A stretch of DNA of 44,943 bases from a bacterium (GCA_030537465.1 JAUNMP010000014.1:1-44943), one strand, 5' to 3'. Positions 1-7,236 are shown, numbered from the stretch's first letter. Numbers and translations are program-made. The notes: generated from the sequence alone by a model not told the origin.

Positions 1-43
1 ATGGAAGCCCCCATTCGCGTCCGTGCTTTTTCTCCATTTGACA

Positions 44-94
44 CTGCGCCACAGTGGGCTACAGCGACATCGAATCTGCCAACATCGTCGGCTA
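44..94 (+). repeat. outer inverted repeat, left arm (partner 2827-2877)
   Basis: These 51 bp match the reverse complement of 2827-2877 at 46 positions. The differences are mostly in third codon positions, so the match reflects conserved coding (CATVGYSDIESAN). Upstream of the arm the two copies share nothing. This is the exact boundary at which both genes lose their 5' ends. Confidence 0.65.
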
Positions 95-812
95 CACTCA
101 GAAGGATGCTGCGCAGGGCAAGTTCCTGATCATCGGCGCGGGCTTCGAGGCTGTCCAGGGCGGAACGGCCATCAATGACATCGTTTCTGGTGTCCAGGGC
201 GTTGACTACGGTGACGGCATTGAATTCGTCAACCTCGCTGCGCAGATTCAGATCCCCAGTGCTTTGGGATATAACACCTACTACTTCCTGAATGATGGTT
301 GGTTTGACGATGGCTCTGAAGAGGGCGATGTGAAGGCTGGTTGGTGCGACAGTGTTGGTAACATTGTCGATGCGGAAATTGTTCCTGGGGTCGCCGCCTG
401 GTTCAAGAGCGTACCTTCAGATGGCTTTGCGACGGTTGCTGGCGAGGTCCCTGCGGATGTGTCCAAGTCAGTTGCTTGTCCAGAAGGGTTTGCTCTCCGT
501 GCCAATGCCTTCCCTGCCGAGATCCCTCTTAACGGTGATAAGATGACATCTGCCGACATCGTCGGTGTTGACTATGGCGATGGTATTGACTTCGTGAATA
601 CTGCTGCTCAGATTCAGGTCCCTAGTGCGCTTGGTTACAACACCTACTACTATCTTAATGATGGCTGGTATGACGATGGATCAGAAGAGGGCGCTACGAA
701 GGCCGGTTGGTGTGACAGCGTTGGAAATCTTGTTGATGCTGTGATTCCGGCCGGGCAGGGGTTCTGGACGAAAGGTACATCGGGTGCGTTCACTCTGACG
801 TTCACTAAGTAA
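54..812 (+). CDS. secreted SANIVGY-domain protein, 5' end missing
   Basis: The protein contains SANIVGY near the start, followed by two ~90-residue repeats. Each repeat has a QIQ(I/V)PSALGYNTYY block, a DDGSEEG block and an AGWCDSVGN block. It resembles the SAN(I/V)VGY secreted-protein type of PVC bacteria, whose function I do not know. The minus-strand gene at 2061-2837 is a paralogue. The only available start is a GTG at 54; an in-frame stop at 39-41 lies just upstream, yet the codons from 45 on (CATVGYSDIES) are conserved with the paralogue. The gene therefore once extended further 5' and has lost its start and signal peptide, so it may be silent. It is followed 51 bp later by a PEP-CTERM protein gene in the same direction. 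Confidence 0.6.
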   Translation: MGYSDIESANIVGYTQKDAAQGKFLIIGAGFEAVQGGTAINDIVSGVQGVDYGDGIEFVNLAAQIQIPSALGYNTYYFLNDGWFDDGSEEGDVKAGWCDSVGNIVDAEIVPGVAAWFKSVPSDGFATVAGEVPADVSKSVACPEGFALRANAFPAEIPLNGDKMTSADIVGVDYGDGIDFVNTAAQIQVPSALGYNTYYYLNDGWYDDGSEEGATKAGWCDSVGNLVDAVIPAGQGFWTKGTSGAFTLTFTK

Positions 813-863
813 ATAATTTCCACTCTACATTCAGCAGAGTGGGATAAAAAAGGAAAAAGGAAA

Positions 864-1385
864 ATGAAGAAATTAGTTATGATGTTGGTGTTAGTCGCGG
901 CGGTTGTCTCCGCCAAGGCTGCGTCTGTTGACTGGACGGTGGGTGCTACTGCCGCTCAGGATGGTTACACGGTTTATCTGCTCGCTGCTGAGCCTGGAGA
1001 ATTCGCCTCAGTGGCAGATCTTGCCAGTGCCGCTGTTGGTTCGGCAACTGTTGCTAAGTCTGGACGTTCATATACGACTGGACCTGTGACATCTGCTGGC
1101 GATGGTGTAACGAAGACGGCAGATTATTACTTTGCAATTGTTTCGTCTTCCGATGCTACATCCTTCAACTATGTGGCTGCTACTGGTCTCGGTGCTAAGG
1201 TGTACGACCCCGCCGCTCAAGAATCCTCTGCTGGCAATTTCAATACGATGTCTGCGGCGCAGATTGCTGCCGGTACATCGAAGTCCTTTGGCGGTGGCGG
1301 CGACGACCCCATTCCGGAGCCGACCTCTGGTCTGTTGCTTCTCGTCGGTGGTGCCATGCTGGCCCTCCGTCGCCGTCACGCCTAA
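864..1385 (+). CDS. PEP-CTERM sorting-signal surface protein
   Basis: This 173-residue protein starts with a clear signal peptide (MKKLVMMLVLVAAVVSAKA). It ends in a PEP-CTERM tail: a Gly-rich linker, Pro-Glu-Pro at residues 151-153, a Leu/Gly-rich membrane segment and a terminal RRR. Such tails are recognised by exosortases in other bacteria; none is encoded in this window. The middle is an Ala/Ser/Thr-rich domain I do not recognise. A purine-rich ribosome site (AAAAAGGAAA) precedes the ATG. The gene follows the SANIVGY gene and is paired with it as 1491-2018 is with 2061-2837. Its last 65-bp block is almost identical, in inverted orientation, to the end of the gene at 1491-2018. Confidence 0.85.
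   Translation: MKKLVMMLVLVAAVVSAKAASVDWTVGATAAQDGYTVYLLAAEPGEFASVADLASAAVGSATVAKSGRSYTTGPVTSAGDGVTKTADYYFAIVSSSDATSFNYVAATGLGAKVYDPAAQESSAGNFNTMSAAQIAAGTSKSFGGGGDDPIPEPTSGLLLLVGGAMLALRRRHA
1287..1351 (+). repeat. inner inverted repeat, left arm (partner 1525-1589)
   Basis: 65 bp encoding the PEP-CTERM tail match the reverse complement of 1525-1589 at 64 of 65 positions, while the rest of the two genes has diverged strongly. The arms are 173 bp apart around the terminator. Confidence 0.85.
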
Positions 1386-1430
1386 TGGCGGATGGAAGAC
1401 TCGGTTCGTCTGAGTCAGAGAAAACAGAAA

Positions 1431-1456
1431 CACCGCAGTCCTTCTGGACTGCGGTG
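1431..1456. terminator. bidirectional intrinsic terminator
   Basis: A perfect 11-bp stem (CACCGCAGTCC / GGACTGCGGTG) with a TTCT loop sits midway between two convergent genes. It has A-rich sequence on the left and T-rich sequence on the right, so it can terminate both. Confidence 0.85.
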
Positions 1457-1490
1457 TTTCCACTTTTAGGATTCTAGATCCTATGCCATC

Positions 1491-2018
1491 TTACTTCTGT
1501 TTGCGGCGAAGCGCGAGCATCGCGCCACCGACGAGAAGCAACAGACCAGAGGTCGGTTCCGGAATGGGGTCGTCGCCGCCACCGCCAAACGAGTTGCCCG
1601 ACGAAGTGATGCTGGCGGAACTGAGGGAGGTATTCTGTCCAGGGGAGCTTTCCTGTGCTCCCGGATCATAGACCGACCCAGTCATATTCGCCACGGATGT
1701 GACGTCATACGTCGAGCCATCGGCAGACACGATCACATAATAAATGCTCGTCCCATCTTTAGAGTAAGAGCTGGACTCCGCAGAACCCGTAGCAGTATAC
1801 TTCGTTCCAGACTTCTTCACGACACCAGAGTCGGTTGCGGCAGCACTAACTGCATCAACCGATTCCCATGTCGTCTGGGCGGTTTCGCCAACGAGGACGT
1901 AGATTGTCTTACCGACATCATCCTTCGTAGCACCGTATTTCCAGTCAAGCGCGGCAGCCTGGCTGAAGAGCGCAGCCATAGCAACGGCTGCCAAAACAAC
2001 TATTTTCTTCATTTTCAT
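1491..2018 (-). CDS. PEP-CTERM sorting-signal surface protein, inverted paralogue
   Basis: This 175-residue protein starts MKMKKIVVLAAVAMAALFSQAAA, a signal peptide. It ends in the same Gly-rich, Pro-Glu-Pro (153-155), membrane-segment and RRK tail as the gene at 864-1385. The start follows an AAGGAAA ribosome site. The central domain (LDWKYGATKDDVGKTIYVLV) aligns in pattern with DWTVGATAAQDGYTVYLL of its partner, so the two are homologous but divergent except for the C-terminal tail. It is the downstream member of the minus-strand cassette with 2061-2837. Export and exosortase processing are inferred from the family. Confidence 0.85.
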   Translation of the reverse strand: MKMKKIVVLAAVAMAALFSQAAALDWKYGATKDDVGKTIYVLVGETAQTTWESVDAVSAAATDSGVVKKSGTKYTATGSAESSSYSKDGTSIYYVIVSADGSTYDVTSVANMTGSVYDPGAQESSPGQNTSLSSASITSSGNSFGGGGDDPIPEPTSGLLLLVGGAMLALRRKQK

Positions 2019-2060
2019 TTTCCTTGTTTGTTTCTACAGACCAACAGCGATCTGCAAATC

Positions 2061-2837
2061 TTACTTCTTGAAGGTAATGGTGAACGCAGCACCAACGCCC
2101 TTCGTCCAAAAGCCCTGACCGGCGGGGACATCACCCGTCAAGTCCGATTCGGCATCACCGGCAATAACACCGTTGGAATCGCACCAACCAGCCTTGTAAC
2201 CACCATCCTCGGTACCATTGTCATACCATCCATTGGACAGATAGTAGTAGACATCGTATGTACCCTTCGCATTCGGAACCTGGATCTGCGAAGCCGTGTT
2301 GACGAAGTTGTCGTCATCAATGTCCCCAGCCGTAAGACCAGAATACGAGACCTTATCGGCATCGTTCAGATTAAACGCAATCGGATACACATTGGCACGC
2401 AACGCAAATTTAGCAGGAGCTTGGACTTCAACGCTGTCATCCGAAGGAACCTGACCCGCCTGGACGAAGGTTTCTGCCGCGCCAACGTCTTTGACCCAAG
2501 CAGAAAGACCAGCCGTCAGCTGTCCATCAAGGTCGGCATCATCCTCACCAGCAATAACACCATTGGAATCACACCAACCAGGTTTGAAGTCGCCATCTTC
2601 CGTCCCGTTGTCAAACCAACCATTTGTCAAATAATAATAAATATCATAGGTTCCCTTGGCGTTCGGAACCTGCATCTGGGCGGCAGTCTTCGTGAACAAA
2701 CCGTCTTCATCGGCTTCAACGCCCGTCAGTCCACTGACGAGCTGGTTGATGTCCATCGTGCCGTCCATGCCCTCGAACTGGACGCCGAGGATGTAGAACT
2801 TGCCCTTGTCCAGGGACTTGTTCTGATAGCCGACCAC
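2061..2837 (-). CDS. secreted SANVVGY-domain protein, 5' end missing
   Basis: The protein has two ~90-residue repeats with QIQVPNAKGTYDVYYYL, DNGTEDG and AGWCDSNGVIAG blocks, paralogous to 54-812. The listed start is an internal GTG. The conserved frame (LCATVGYSDIESAN) continues upstream to about 2879 and then runs open without a plausible ATG or signal peptide. The true N-terminus has therefore been lost or replaced next to the divergent recombinase gene. The break is at the same codon as in the plus-strand copy. Possibly a silent copy; alternatively translation could start in an unrelated upstream leader. Confidence 0.6.
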   Translation of the reverse strand: MVGYQNKSLDKGKFYILGVQFEGMDGTMDINQLVSGLTGVEADEDGLFTKTAAQMQVPNAKGTYDIYYYLTNGWFDNGTEDGDFKPGWCDSNGVIAGEDDADLDGQLTAGLSAWVKDVGAAETFVQAGQVPSDDSVEVQAPAKFALRANVYPIAFNLNDADKVSYSGLTAGDIDDDNFVNTASQIQVPNAKGTYDVYYYLSNGWYDNGTEDGGYKAGWCDSNGVIAGDAESDLTGDVPAGQGFWTKGVGAAFTITFKK

Positions 2838-2877
2838 GTTGGCAGATTCAATGTCGCTGTAACCGACTGTGGCGCAG
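2827..2877 (-). repeat. outer inverted repeat, right arm (partner 44-94)
   Basis: Reverse complement of 44-94 with five differences. It lies 83 bp from the start of the recombinase gene, so the two arms bracket the whole 2.8-kb surface-protein block. Confidence 0.65.
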
Positions 2878-2960
2878 AGGGGATGAGAAGTAGGGGTACG
2901 AGGTTCGGTAGAATGTCTTTTCTCAAATGGTAGAACAACCGCTGATTGGAAAGGATGAAA

Positions 2961-3857
2961 ATGAAACCAACGATCGAACAGGTGATGAAGTGCTACCGGG
3001 TGGTGGCGATGACGGAACGGGCGAAGACGGGACGGCCGGGCGAAGAGACGGTCATGAACTGTTTGCGAGGAACACGGTGCGTGTGCGAGGCGGCGGGGCT
3101 GGCGTTGTCGTCGTCCGTGGATGAAGTGACACGCCAGCGGATTGATGCAGCTTTGGCAGATTTTATGGCGCGGGGTATCTCACGGCTCTCGGCCTGGAGC
3201 TATGTCTGTCAGCTACGTGGGATTTTCGCCCGATGGTGTCTGCCATACTATCGGGATGCCGGTTGGGAGATCCCCAAGCTGGAACTTCCGGCTTTCCGCG
3301 CCCAGCCTCCCCGCTATGTGCGCCCGTGTCCCGAAGTTCTGTCGCGAGTGAAAGGATGGTATCAAAGCCTGTGCCGTCAGGTGAAGAAGGGGACTGCGGT
3401 GAGTGGAGAACTGTGGCTGGCCGCGACGATGATGCTCGAGTTCGCCATGCGCAACGGAGATGTCCTGCGTCTCACAGATGACAACTTCGTACTTCGGGAA
3501 GAGCAGCATTTTCTCTCCTACATCCCCCACAAGACGGAACTCACATCCGGGCGTCGGGTGTTTTGGCCGATCCATCCGGACATCTGGTCGATTATCGACG
3601 ACTTCGGTGGCATGCGGTGCTTCGACCTGACGGACGAGGTGTTTGTCGAAATGAACCGGCAACTGCGTGCTCTCGGAATGCACGGTTCCAAGGCCTCCTA
3701 TGAACTTCGCAAGATCTGCGTCGACCACGTCTACCAGAAGTTCGGTGCCGAAATGGCTGTCTCAATTTCCGGTGACGATATTCGTACCATCTCCCGCTAC
3801 TATGCCGATCCCGCTCAGCCGAATATTGGATCTGTGCGGATCGTGGATTTGTTGTAG
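2961..3857 (+). CDS. tyrosine recombinase/integrase with atypical active site
   Basis: This is a 298-residue member of the phage-integrase fold. An N-terminal helical core-binding-like part (1-110) precedes the catalytic part. Visible elements are Arg164 in FAMRNGDVL, Lys191 in HKTEL, the box II region YELRK (Arg250) and a terminal SRYYADP with Tyr280/281. The usual His of HxxR is Tyr247, and the usual GH motif appears as SGDD, so two histidine positions are replaced. ATG 2961 is chosen because GGAAAGG lies six bases upstream; ATG 2955 and TTG 2946 are alternatives. It is divergent from the truncated surface gene and heads the cassette island. Its last codons (VRIVDLL) and downstream sequence recur at 4829, which suggests an attachment or recombination site overlapping its 3' end. 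Confidence 0.8.
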   Translation: MKPTIEQVMKCYRVVAMTERAKTGRPGEETVMNCLRGTRCVCEAAGLALSSSVDEVTRQRIDAALADFMARGISRLSAWSYVCQLRGIFARWCLPYYRDAGWEIPKLELPAFRAQPPRYVRPCPEVLSRVKGWYQSLCRQVKKGTAVSGELWLAATMMLEFAMRNGDVLRLTDDNFVLREEQHFLSYIPHKTELTSGRRVFWPIHPDIWSIIDDFGGMRCFDLTDEVFVEMNRQLRALGMHGSKASYELRKICVDHVYQKFGAEMAVSISGDDIRTISRYYADPAQPNIGSVRIVDLL

Positions 3858-4122
3858 CCGGTTCTTTCCTGGCGGACTGTCCCCACGTGGGCACATTCGA
3901 CGCCCGTCGATTCGGCTCCGCTTTGGCTCGGCGAGGGAAACTCTTTGCCGGTCACGGAGTGACCGGCCCCCGGTGAGGAGTCTTCGTGCGTGCTCGCTGT
4001 TGCGTAGGTGGGATTACGCCTCGGAGCGTTCCGCAGCGAAATCCCACGTGCGGGTAGGCGGGGGAGCGCCCCCAAATCGCTTGATGCGACGGAGGTACTT
4101 CCAGACCCAACTTGTGGACCGA
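3833..4122. repeat. composite separator repeat R1
   Basis: This non-coding stretch follows the recombinase. In order it holds the VRIVDLL-stop block shared with 4829, an imperfect GGACTGTCCCC palindrome, CCCACGTGGG, a TCGATTCGGCTCCGC block, the hairpin GCCGGTCAC-GGA-GTGACCGGC (3947-3967), and one copy of the 36-bp quasi-palindrome (4010-4045). All parts recur elsewhere in the island. Confidence 0.8.
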
Positions 4123-4157
4123 TGCTTATGCCTGAAGCGCCTGGATTATGATATACT
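4123..4157 (+). promoter_or_regulatory. cassette promoter, extended -10 TGATATACT
   Basis: TGA-TATACT lies at 4149-4157. The 35 bp around and before it are almost identical to 7212-7245, so two different DUF4160 modules carry the same promoter block. Confidence 0.7.
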
Positions 4158-4196
4158 GACCGCGCTTGCAAAGTCCACTTGAATGAGGGAACCGCA

Positions 4197-4478
4197 ATGC
4201 CCAGCATTTCACATTTTTACGGATTAATCATTTGGCTCTACTGGGATGAGAGCCGGAGTAAACATCATTGTCCGCATATTCATGCCGAATATTCGGGTAA
4301 ATGGGCCGTTGTCTCCATCCCGGAAGGAGAACTCCTCGAGCAGGACGACGAATTCCCGGCAAAGAAACTTCGTATGGTTCAAACATGGATCGACATTCAT
4401 GCCGAGGAGTTGATGGCGGATTGGTCGCTTGCCATCAACCATAATGAAGTGTTCAAGATTCGTGGTCTTGATGCGTGA
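4197..4478 (+). CDS. DUF4160 family protein
   Basis: This 93-residue protein starts MPSISHFYGLIIWLYWDES and continues with HCPHIHAEYSGK and a C-terminal EELMADWSLA block. These features fit the DUF4160 family, small proteins often found next to DUF2442 and frequently listed as putative toxin-antitoxin components without a proven activity. Start ATG 4197 is preceded six bases upstream by AGGGA; the earlier ATG at 4182 lacks a site. The stop overlaps the extended reading frame of the next gene, so the two are translationally close. It sits in a module flanked by the composite repeats R1 and R2. Confidence 0.8.
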   Translation: MPSISHFYGLIIWLYWDESRSKHHCPHIHAEYSGKWAVVSIPEGELLEQDDEFPAKKLRMVQTWIDIHAEELMADWSLAINHNEVFKIRGLDA

Positions 4479-4489
4479 GGGGGGGGAAG

Positions 4490-4747
4490 ATGTTGTCTTA
4501 TCGGAAAACAGTCTCTGCGAAGCATCTTGATGGCATGAATATCTCCGTGACATTCGACAATGGCACGTGCGGGGTCTTTGACTTCACGCCGTACGTTGAC
4601 TATCCGTGTTACCGTAAGCTTCGCGACCCCGAGTTCTTCGCTCTCGTACGTGCAGAGCATGGTACTCTCATGTGGCCGGGAGAGATTGACATTTCCCCTG
4701 AAACCGTGTGGGAACAGGCACGATCAAAGTCTTCTCCCCAGAGATGA
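4490..4747 (+). CDS. DUF2442 family protein
   Basis: This 85-residue protein has ISVTFDNGTCGVFDFTPYVDYPCYRKL, FFALVRAEHGTLMWPG and EIDISPETVWEQA segments, the pattern of DUF2442. Start ATG 4490 has a strong GGGGGGAAG ribosome site immediately upstream and lies 11 bp after the DUF4160 stop, so the pair forms one transcript from the promoter at 4149. DUF2442 partners of DUF4160 are suspected to be antitoxins; that role is inference here. Confidence 0.8.
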   Translation: MLSYRKTVSAKHLDGMNISVTFDNGTCGVFDFTPYVDYPCYRKLRDPEFFALVRAEHGTLMWPGEIDISPETVWEQARSKSSPQR

Positions 4748-5016
4748 AGTACGAATATGCCTATCAAACGCCAGACGGCATGTGACACGTGGAGGAAATG
4801 GAAGCTCCTTCGCGTGAGATGGTAGGAACAGTGCGGATTGTGGATTTGTTGTAGCCGGTTCTTCTCTGGGGACTGTCCCCACGTGGGCACATTCGACGCC
4901 TGTCGATTCCCGTCGACTCCCGTCGATTCGGCTCCGCAGCACCCTGACGCGACGAGCCGTCGCGTCTACGAGCGGGGCCTTGTGTGCGGGCTTCATGCGT
5001 GCTCACAGTCGCGTAG

Positions 5017-5052
5017 GTGGGATTACGCTTCGGAGCGCTCCGAAGCGTAATC
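5017..5052. repeat. perfect 36-bp palindrome
   Basis: Each 18-base half (GGGATTACGCTTCGGAGC) is followed by its exact reverse complement. Degenerate copies lie at 4010-4045, 5613-5648, 7113-7148 and 9989-10024, always in the same orientation relative to a preceding GTAGGT-like or CGCAGGT flank. Confidence 0.9.
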
Positions 5053-5184
5053 CCGCGTGCGGATGTCCCCGCGCAGACACACTCGATTCCTGCCGATTCC
5101 CGTCGAATCCTGCCGATTCAACCCTGTGTTGACCTATAATGCGCACCGGAATCGCCTGGCGGTCTCTACCTGGAGGTTGGGGAG

Positions 5185-5316
5185 TCGGGCCTGCCCGTCG
5201 TGAGATTTGGGCCTGCCCGGCGATGCTTTCGGGCCTGCCCGACAACGCGTTCGGGCCTGCCCGAAAGGTCCGTCGGGCGGGCCCGCGAGAGTGTTTGGGC
5301 AGGCCCAAATGAGCGG
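5185..5316. repeat. array of six 22-bp palindromic units
   Basis: A GGGCNNGCCC-type core starts at 5187, 5209, 5231, 5253, 5275 and 5297, exactly 22 bp apart. Each core is followed by about 10 bp that vary between units. Flanking bases change in compensating fashion (CGGGC/GCCCG against TTTGGGC/GCCCAAA). Related separators hold two units (9776-9807) or one degenerate unit (about 11537-11548). Confidence 0.85.
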
Positions 5317-5702
5317 ACGCGCCGGCCTAGGCGAATCGACGGGAGTCGGCTGGTGCTGTCGTAAGGGCATTCAAGTCGTCCCAGAGCCGAGTCGACGGGA
5401 ATCGACGGGAGTCGAGTTGTCCGTACGGAGAGGAGTTCCAATTAATAATTGCCCATTGGCGTGCAAACTGCGTGCGAAGCACCGCTCATTGCAACTCGAT
5501 TCCCGTCGACTCCTGTCGACTCCCGTCGACTCGGCTCCGCTCGGGGCTCGGCGCGGGCTTCACTTTGCCGGTCACGGAGTGACCGGCCCCCGTATTGGTG
5601 GCTGCCGCAGGTGGGATTACGCTTCGGAACGTTCCGCGGCGAAATCCCGCGTGCGGGCTGGGCTGGGGACAGTCCCCTCTGCGTTCGACACGAATAGGGA
5701 CA

Positions 5703-6917
5703 TTAACCCATGGCCGAGAAGGGGATGGCATAGAATCCCTCGCCAAAGGAAAGAACGTCTTTACCCGAATGAACGACGATCCCGGTGAAAGGGGATTTTG
5801 CGATATTCGCGGCAAACCACTTGAGATGCTTGAAGTCCTCTGCCGAGACCTTGCCCGCTTTGACTTCGACTCCCAGCAGTGCACCGTCGGACCGCTCGAC
5901 AATGAAATCTATCTCTCGTTTGCGGTTGTCGCGATAGTGCGTGATTTCATATTCGCCTGTGAGGTCTGCAAGAACGGCGAGTTGATGGTAGACCCAGGTC
6001 TCGATGAGTTTCCCGCTGCGTTGCGCGTCAAGGTAGACGTCCTGTTCGTTCCAGTTGAGAACGTTGGCCATGAGGGATGTGTCGGTGGCGACCCATTTCG
6101 GACGTTTCCCGATCATGTCATAGTCGCTTTTCGCATAGGCTTCGACTTTGTCGAAGAGATAAAGGGCCCGAAGTGCCTCCAAATAGTTCGCGGCGGTTTC
6201 CTTGACGAGACCTGTTCTTGCCGCGAGTTCGTCAACGGAGAAGAGCTGCGACGAGTGGGCGAGAAGCCAGGTCGCCGCCGTCTTCAAGACGGCAACCTTT
6301 CGAATCTCGGTTACATCCCGAATGTCTTTCGTCAACAGATCGCCGAGATAGGTTTTAAACCATTCCCTTCTCTCGCGGACATTGAATTCGCGAGGTTCGG
6401 GATATCCTCCCTTGAACGCCAGGTGAAGTGCCTCGCGCTTGTCGATTTCAGCGTATTGTCGTTTGAACGAACGGTTAAAGGCCTTTTCGAGAAAGTCTGG
6501 CGACGATTCGTTGATCTCCCCAAGTGCAAGCGTTCTCAGGCGCAGCCAGCCGAGACGGCCTGCCAGTGAATCGCGGACGGATTTCGCGAATCTAAGGTTG
6601 GAGCTTCCTGTCAGTAGATACTGCCCTCTTGCGTTGTCTCCATCAAGGACTATTTTGATTGCGTCAAGCAATTCGGGTACCTTTTGTATCTCGTCTATGA
6701 CGAGAGTCTCGCCCGAACCATGTTTGACAAACCCTCTGGGATCGTCTGCGGCGGCACGCATGATTTCAGAGTCGTCCAGCGTATAGCGTGTCGAAGACGG
6801 CAAAGGAATCAATCCCGCCAACGTTGTCTTTCCAACTTGGCGAGCTCCCGTGAGGTTGACACCTCTGCGTACGGTCATAAGCTCATTCAGCCTTGTTTCA
6901 CTCCACCGTCTGATCAT
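5703..6917 (-). CDS. AAA ATPase with DUF4143 C-terminus (ATPase 1)
   Basis: This 404-residue protein belongs to the AAA_14/DUF4143 family. It has Walker A GARQVGKTT (24-32), Walker B TLVIDEIQ (Asp75-Glu76), a YLLTGSSNL sensor-like strand and an AGR arginine region. A winged-helix-like middle follows, and the C-terminus carries REIDFIVE...GVEVK (Asp337, Glu351, Lys353), a pattern like PD-(D/E)xK nucleases. The cellular role of the family is unproven. The start follows a GGAGGA ribosome site. It is the only cassette gene on the minus strand, and the separators on its two sides (5521-5673 and 7020-7172) are close direct copies of each other. The promoter is TTGACC-17-TATACT. Confidence 0.85.
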   Translation of the reverse strand: MIRRWSETRLNELMTVRRGVNLTGARQVGKTTLAGLIPLPSSTRYTLDDSEIMRAAADDPRGFVKHGSGETLVIDEIQKVPELLDAIKIVLDGDNARGQYLLTGSSNLRFAKSVRDSLAGRLGWLRLRTLALGEINESSPDFLEKAFNRSFKRQYAEIDKREALHLAFKGGYPEPREFNVRERREWFKTYLGDLLTKDIRDVTEIRKVAVLKTAATWLLAHSSQLFSVDELAARTGLVKETAANYLEALRALYLFDKVEAYAKSDYDMIGKRPKWVATDTSLMANVLNWNEQDVYLDAQRSGKLIETWVYHQLAVLADLTGEYEITHYRDNRKREIDFIVERSDGALLGVEVKAGKVSAEDFKHLKWFAANIAKSPFTGIVVHSGKDVLSFGEGFYAIPFSAMG

Positions 6918-6931
6918 ATCTCATCCTCCGA

Positions 6932-6988
6932 GTGGAAAAGAGTATACTTGAATGGTGTAAAAAGGTCAATTTGGAATATGTGGAAAAG
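6932..6988 (-). promoter_or_regulatory. ATPase 1 promoter with GTGGAAAAG direct repeats
   Basis: On the minus strand, TTGACC (6964-6969), a 17-bp spacer and TATACT (6941-6946). GTGGAAAAG occurs on the plus strand at 6932-6940 and 6980-6988, bracketing the promoter as candidate operator half-sites. Confidence 0.7.
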
Positions 6989-6992
6989 TGTA

Positions 6993-7207
6993 GTTGAAGC
7001 CCCGTCCGGATATCGCCTTTCCCGTCGACTCGGCTCCGCTCGGGGCTCGGCGCGGGCTTCCCTTCGCCGGTCACGGAGTGACCGGCCCCCGTATTGACGG
7101 TTTACCGCGGGTGGGATTACGCTTCGGAGCGCTCCGCAGTGAAATCCCACGTGCAGGTAGGCTGGGGACAGTCCCCGGAGATTCGCTTGATGCAACGGAC
7201 TTTTAGA
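6993..7207. repeat. composite separator repeat R3
   Basis: Contains the CCCGTCGACTCGGCTCCGC block, the GCCGGTCAC-GGA-GTGACCGGC hairpin (7066-7086), a 36-bp quasi-palindrome (7113-7148) and GGGGACAGTCCCC (7164-7176). It is a direct copy of 5521-5677. Confidence 0.8.
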
Positions 7208-7236
7208 CCACACTTATGCCTGAAGCACCTGGATTA

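Larger units (their letters stand above)
4829..5702. repeat. composite separator repeat R2, 874 bp without genes
   Basis: The longest separator. It begins with the recombinase 3'-end block (4829-4860), a perfect GGGGACTGTCCCC palindrome (4868-4880), runs of TCGAYTCCYGTCGA, and the GACGCGAC-GAGCC-GTCGCGTC hairpin (4946-4966). Then come the perfect 36-bp palindrome (5017-5052), the 22-bp unit array (5185-5316) and a block ending in CCAGAGCCGAGTCGAC. It closes with a GCCGGTCAC hairpin (5567-5587), another 36-bp quasi-palindrome (5613-5648) and GGGGACAGTCCCC (5665-5677). Frames that stay open here differ between copies and contain no recognisable domain. Confidence 0.8.

Noticed and set aside
1-56. 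Plus-strand frame 1 opening with ATG at position 1
   Set aside because: It runs out of frame with the conserved SANIVGY protein and encodes no recognisable sequence.
4748-4828. Third small gene after DUF2442
   Set aside because: Only a very short frame with a stop at TGTGACACG; too little to support a gene.
5185-5316. CRISPR array
   Set aside because: Repeat cores are only 10-16 bp and palindromic, variable parts are about 10 bp, and no cas gene is present.
5207-5788. 193-residue open frame across the R2 separator
   Set aside because: It runs through palindromic repeats, has no recognisable domain or ribosome site, and equivalent frames in other copies are broken; composition artefact.
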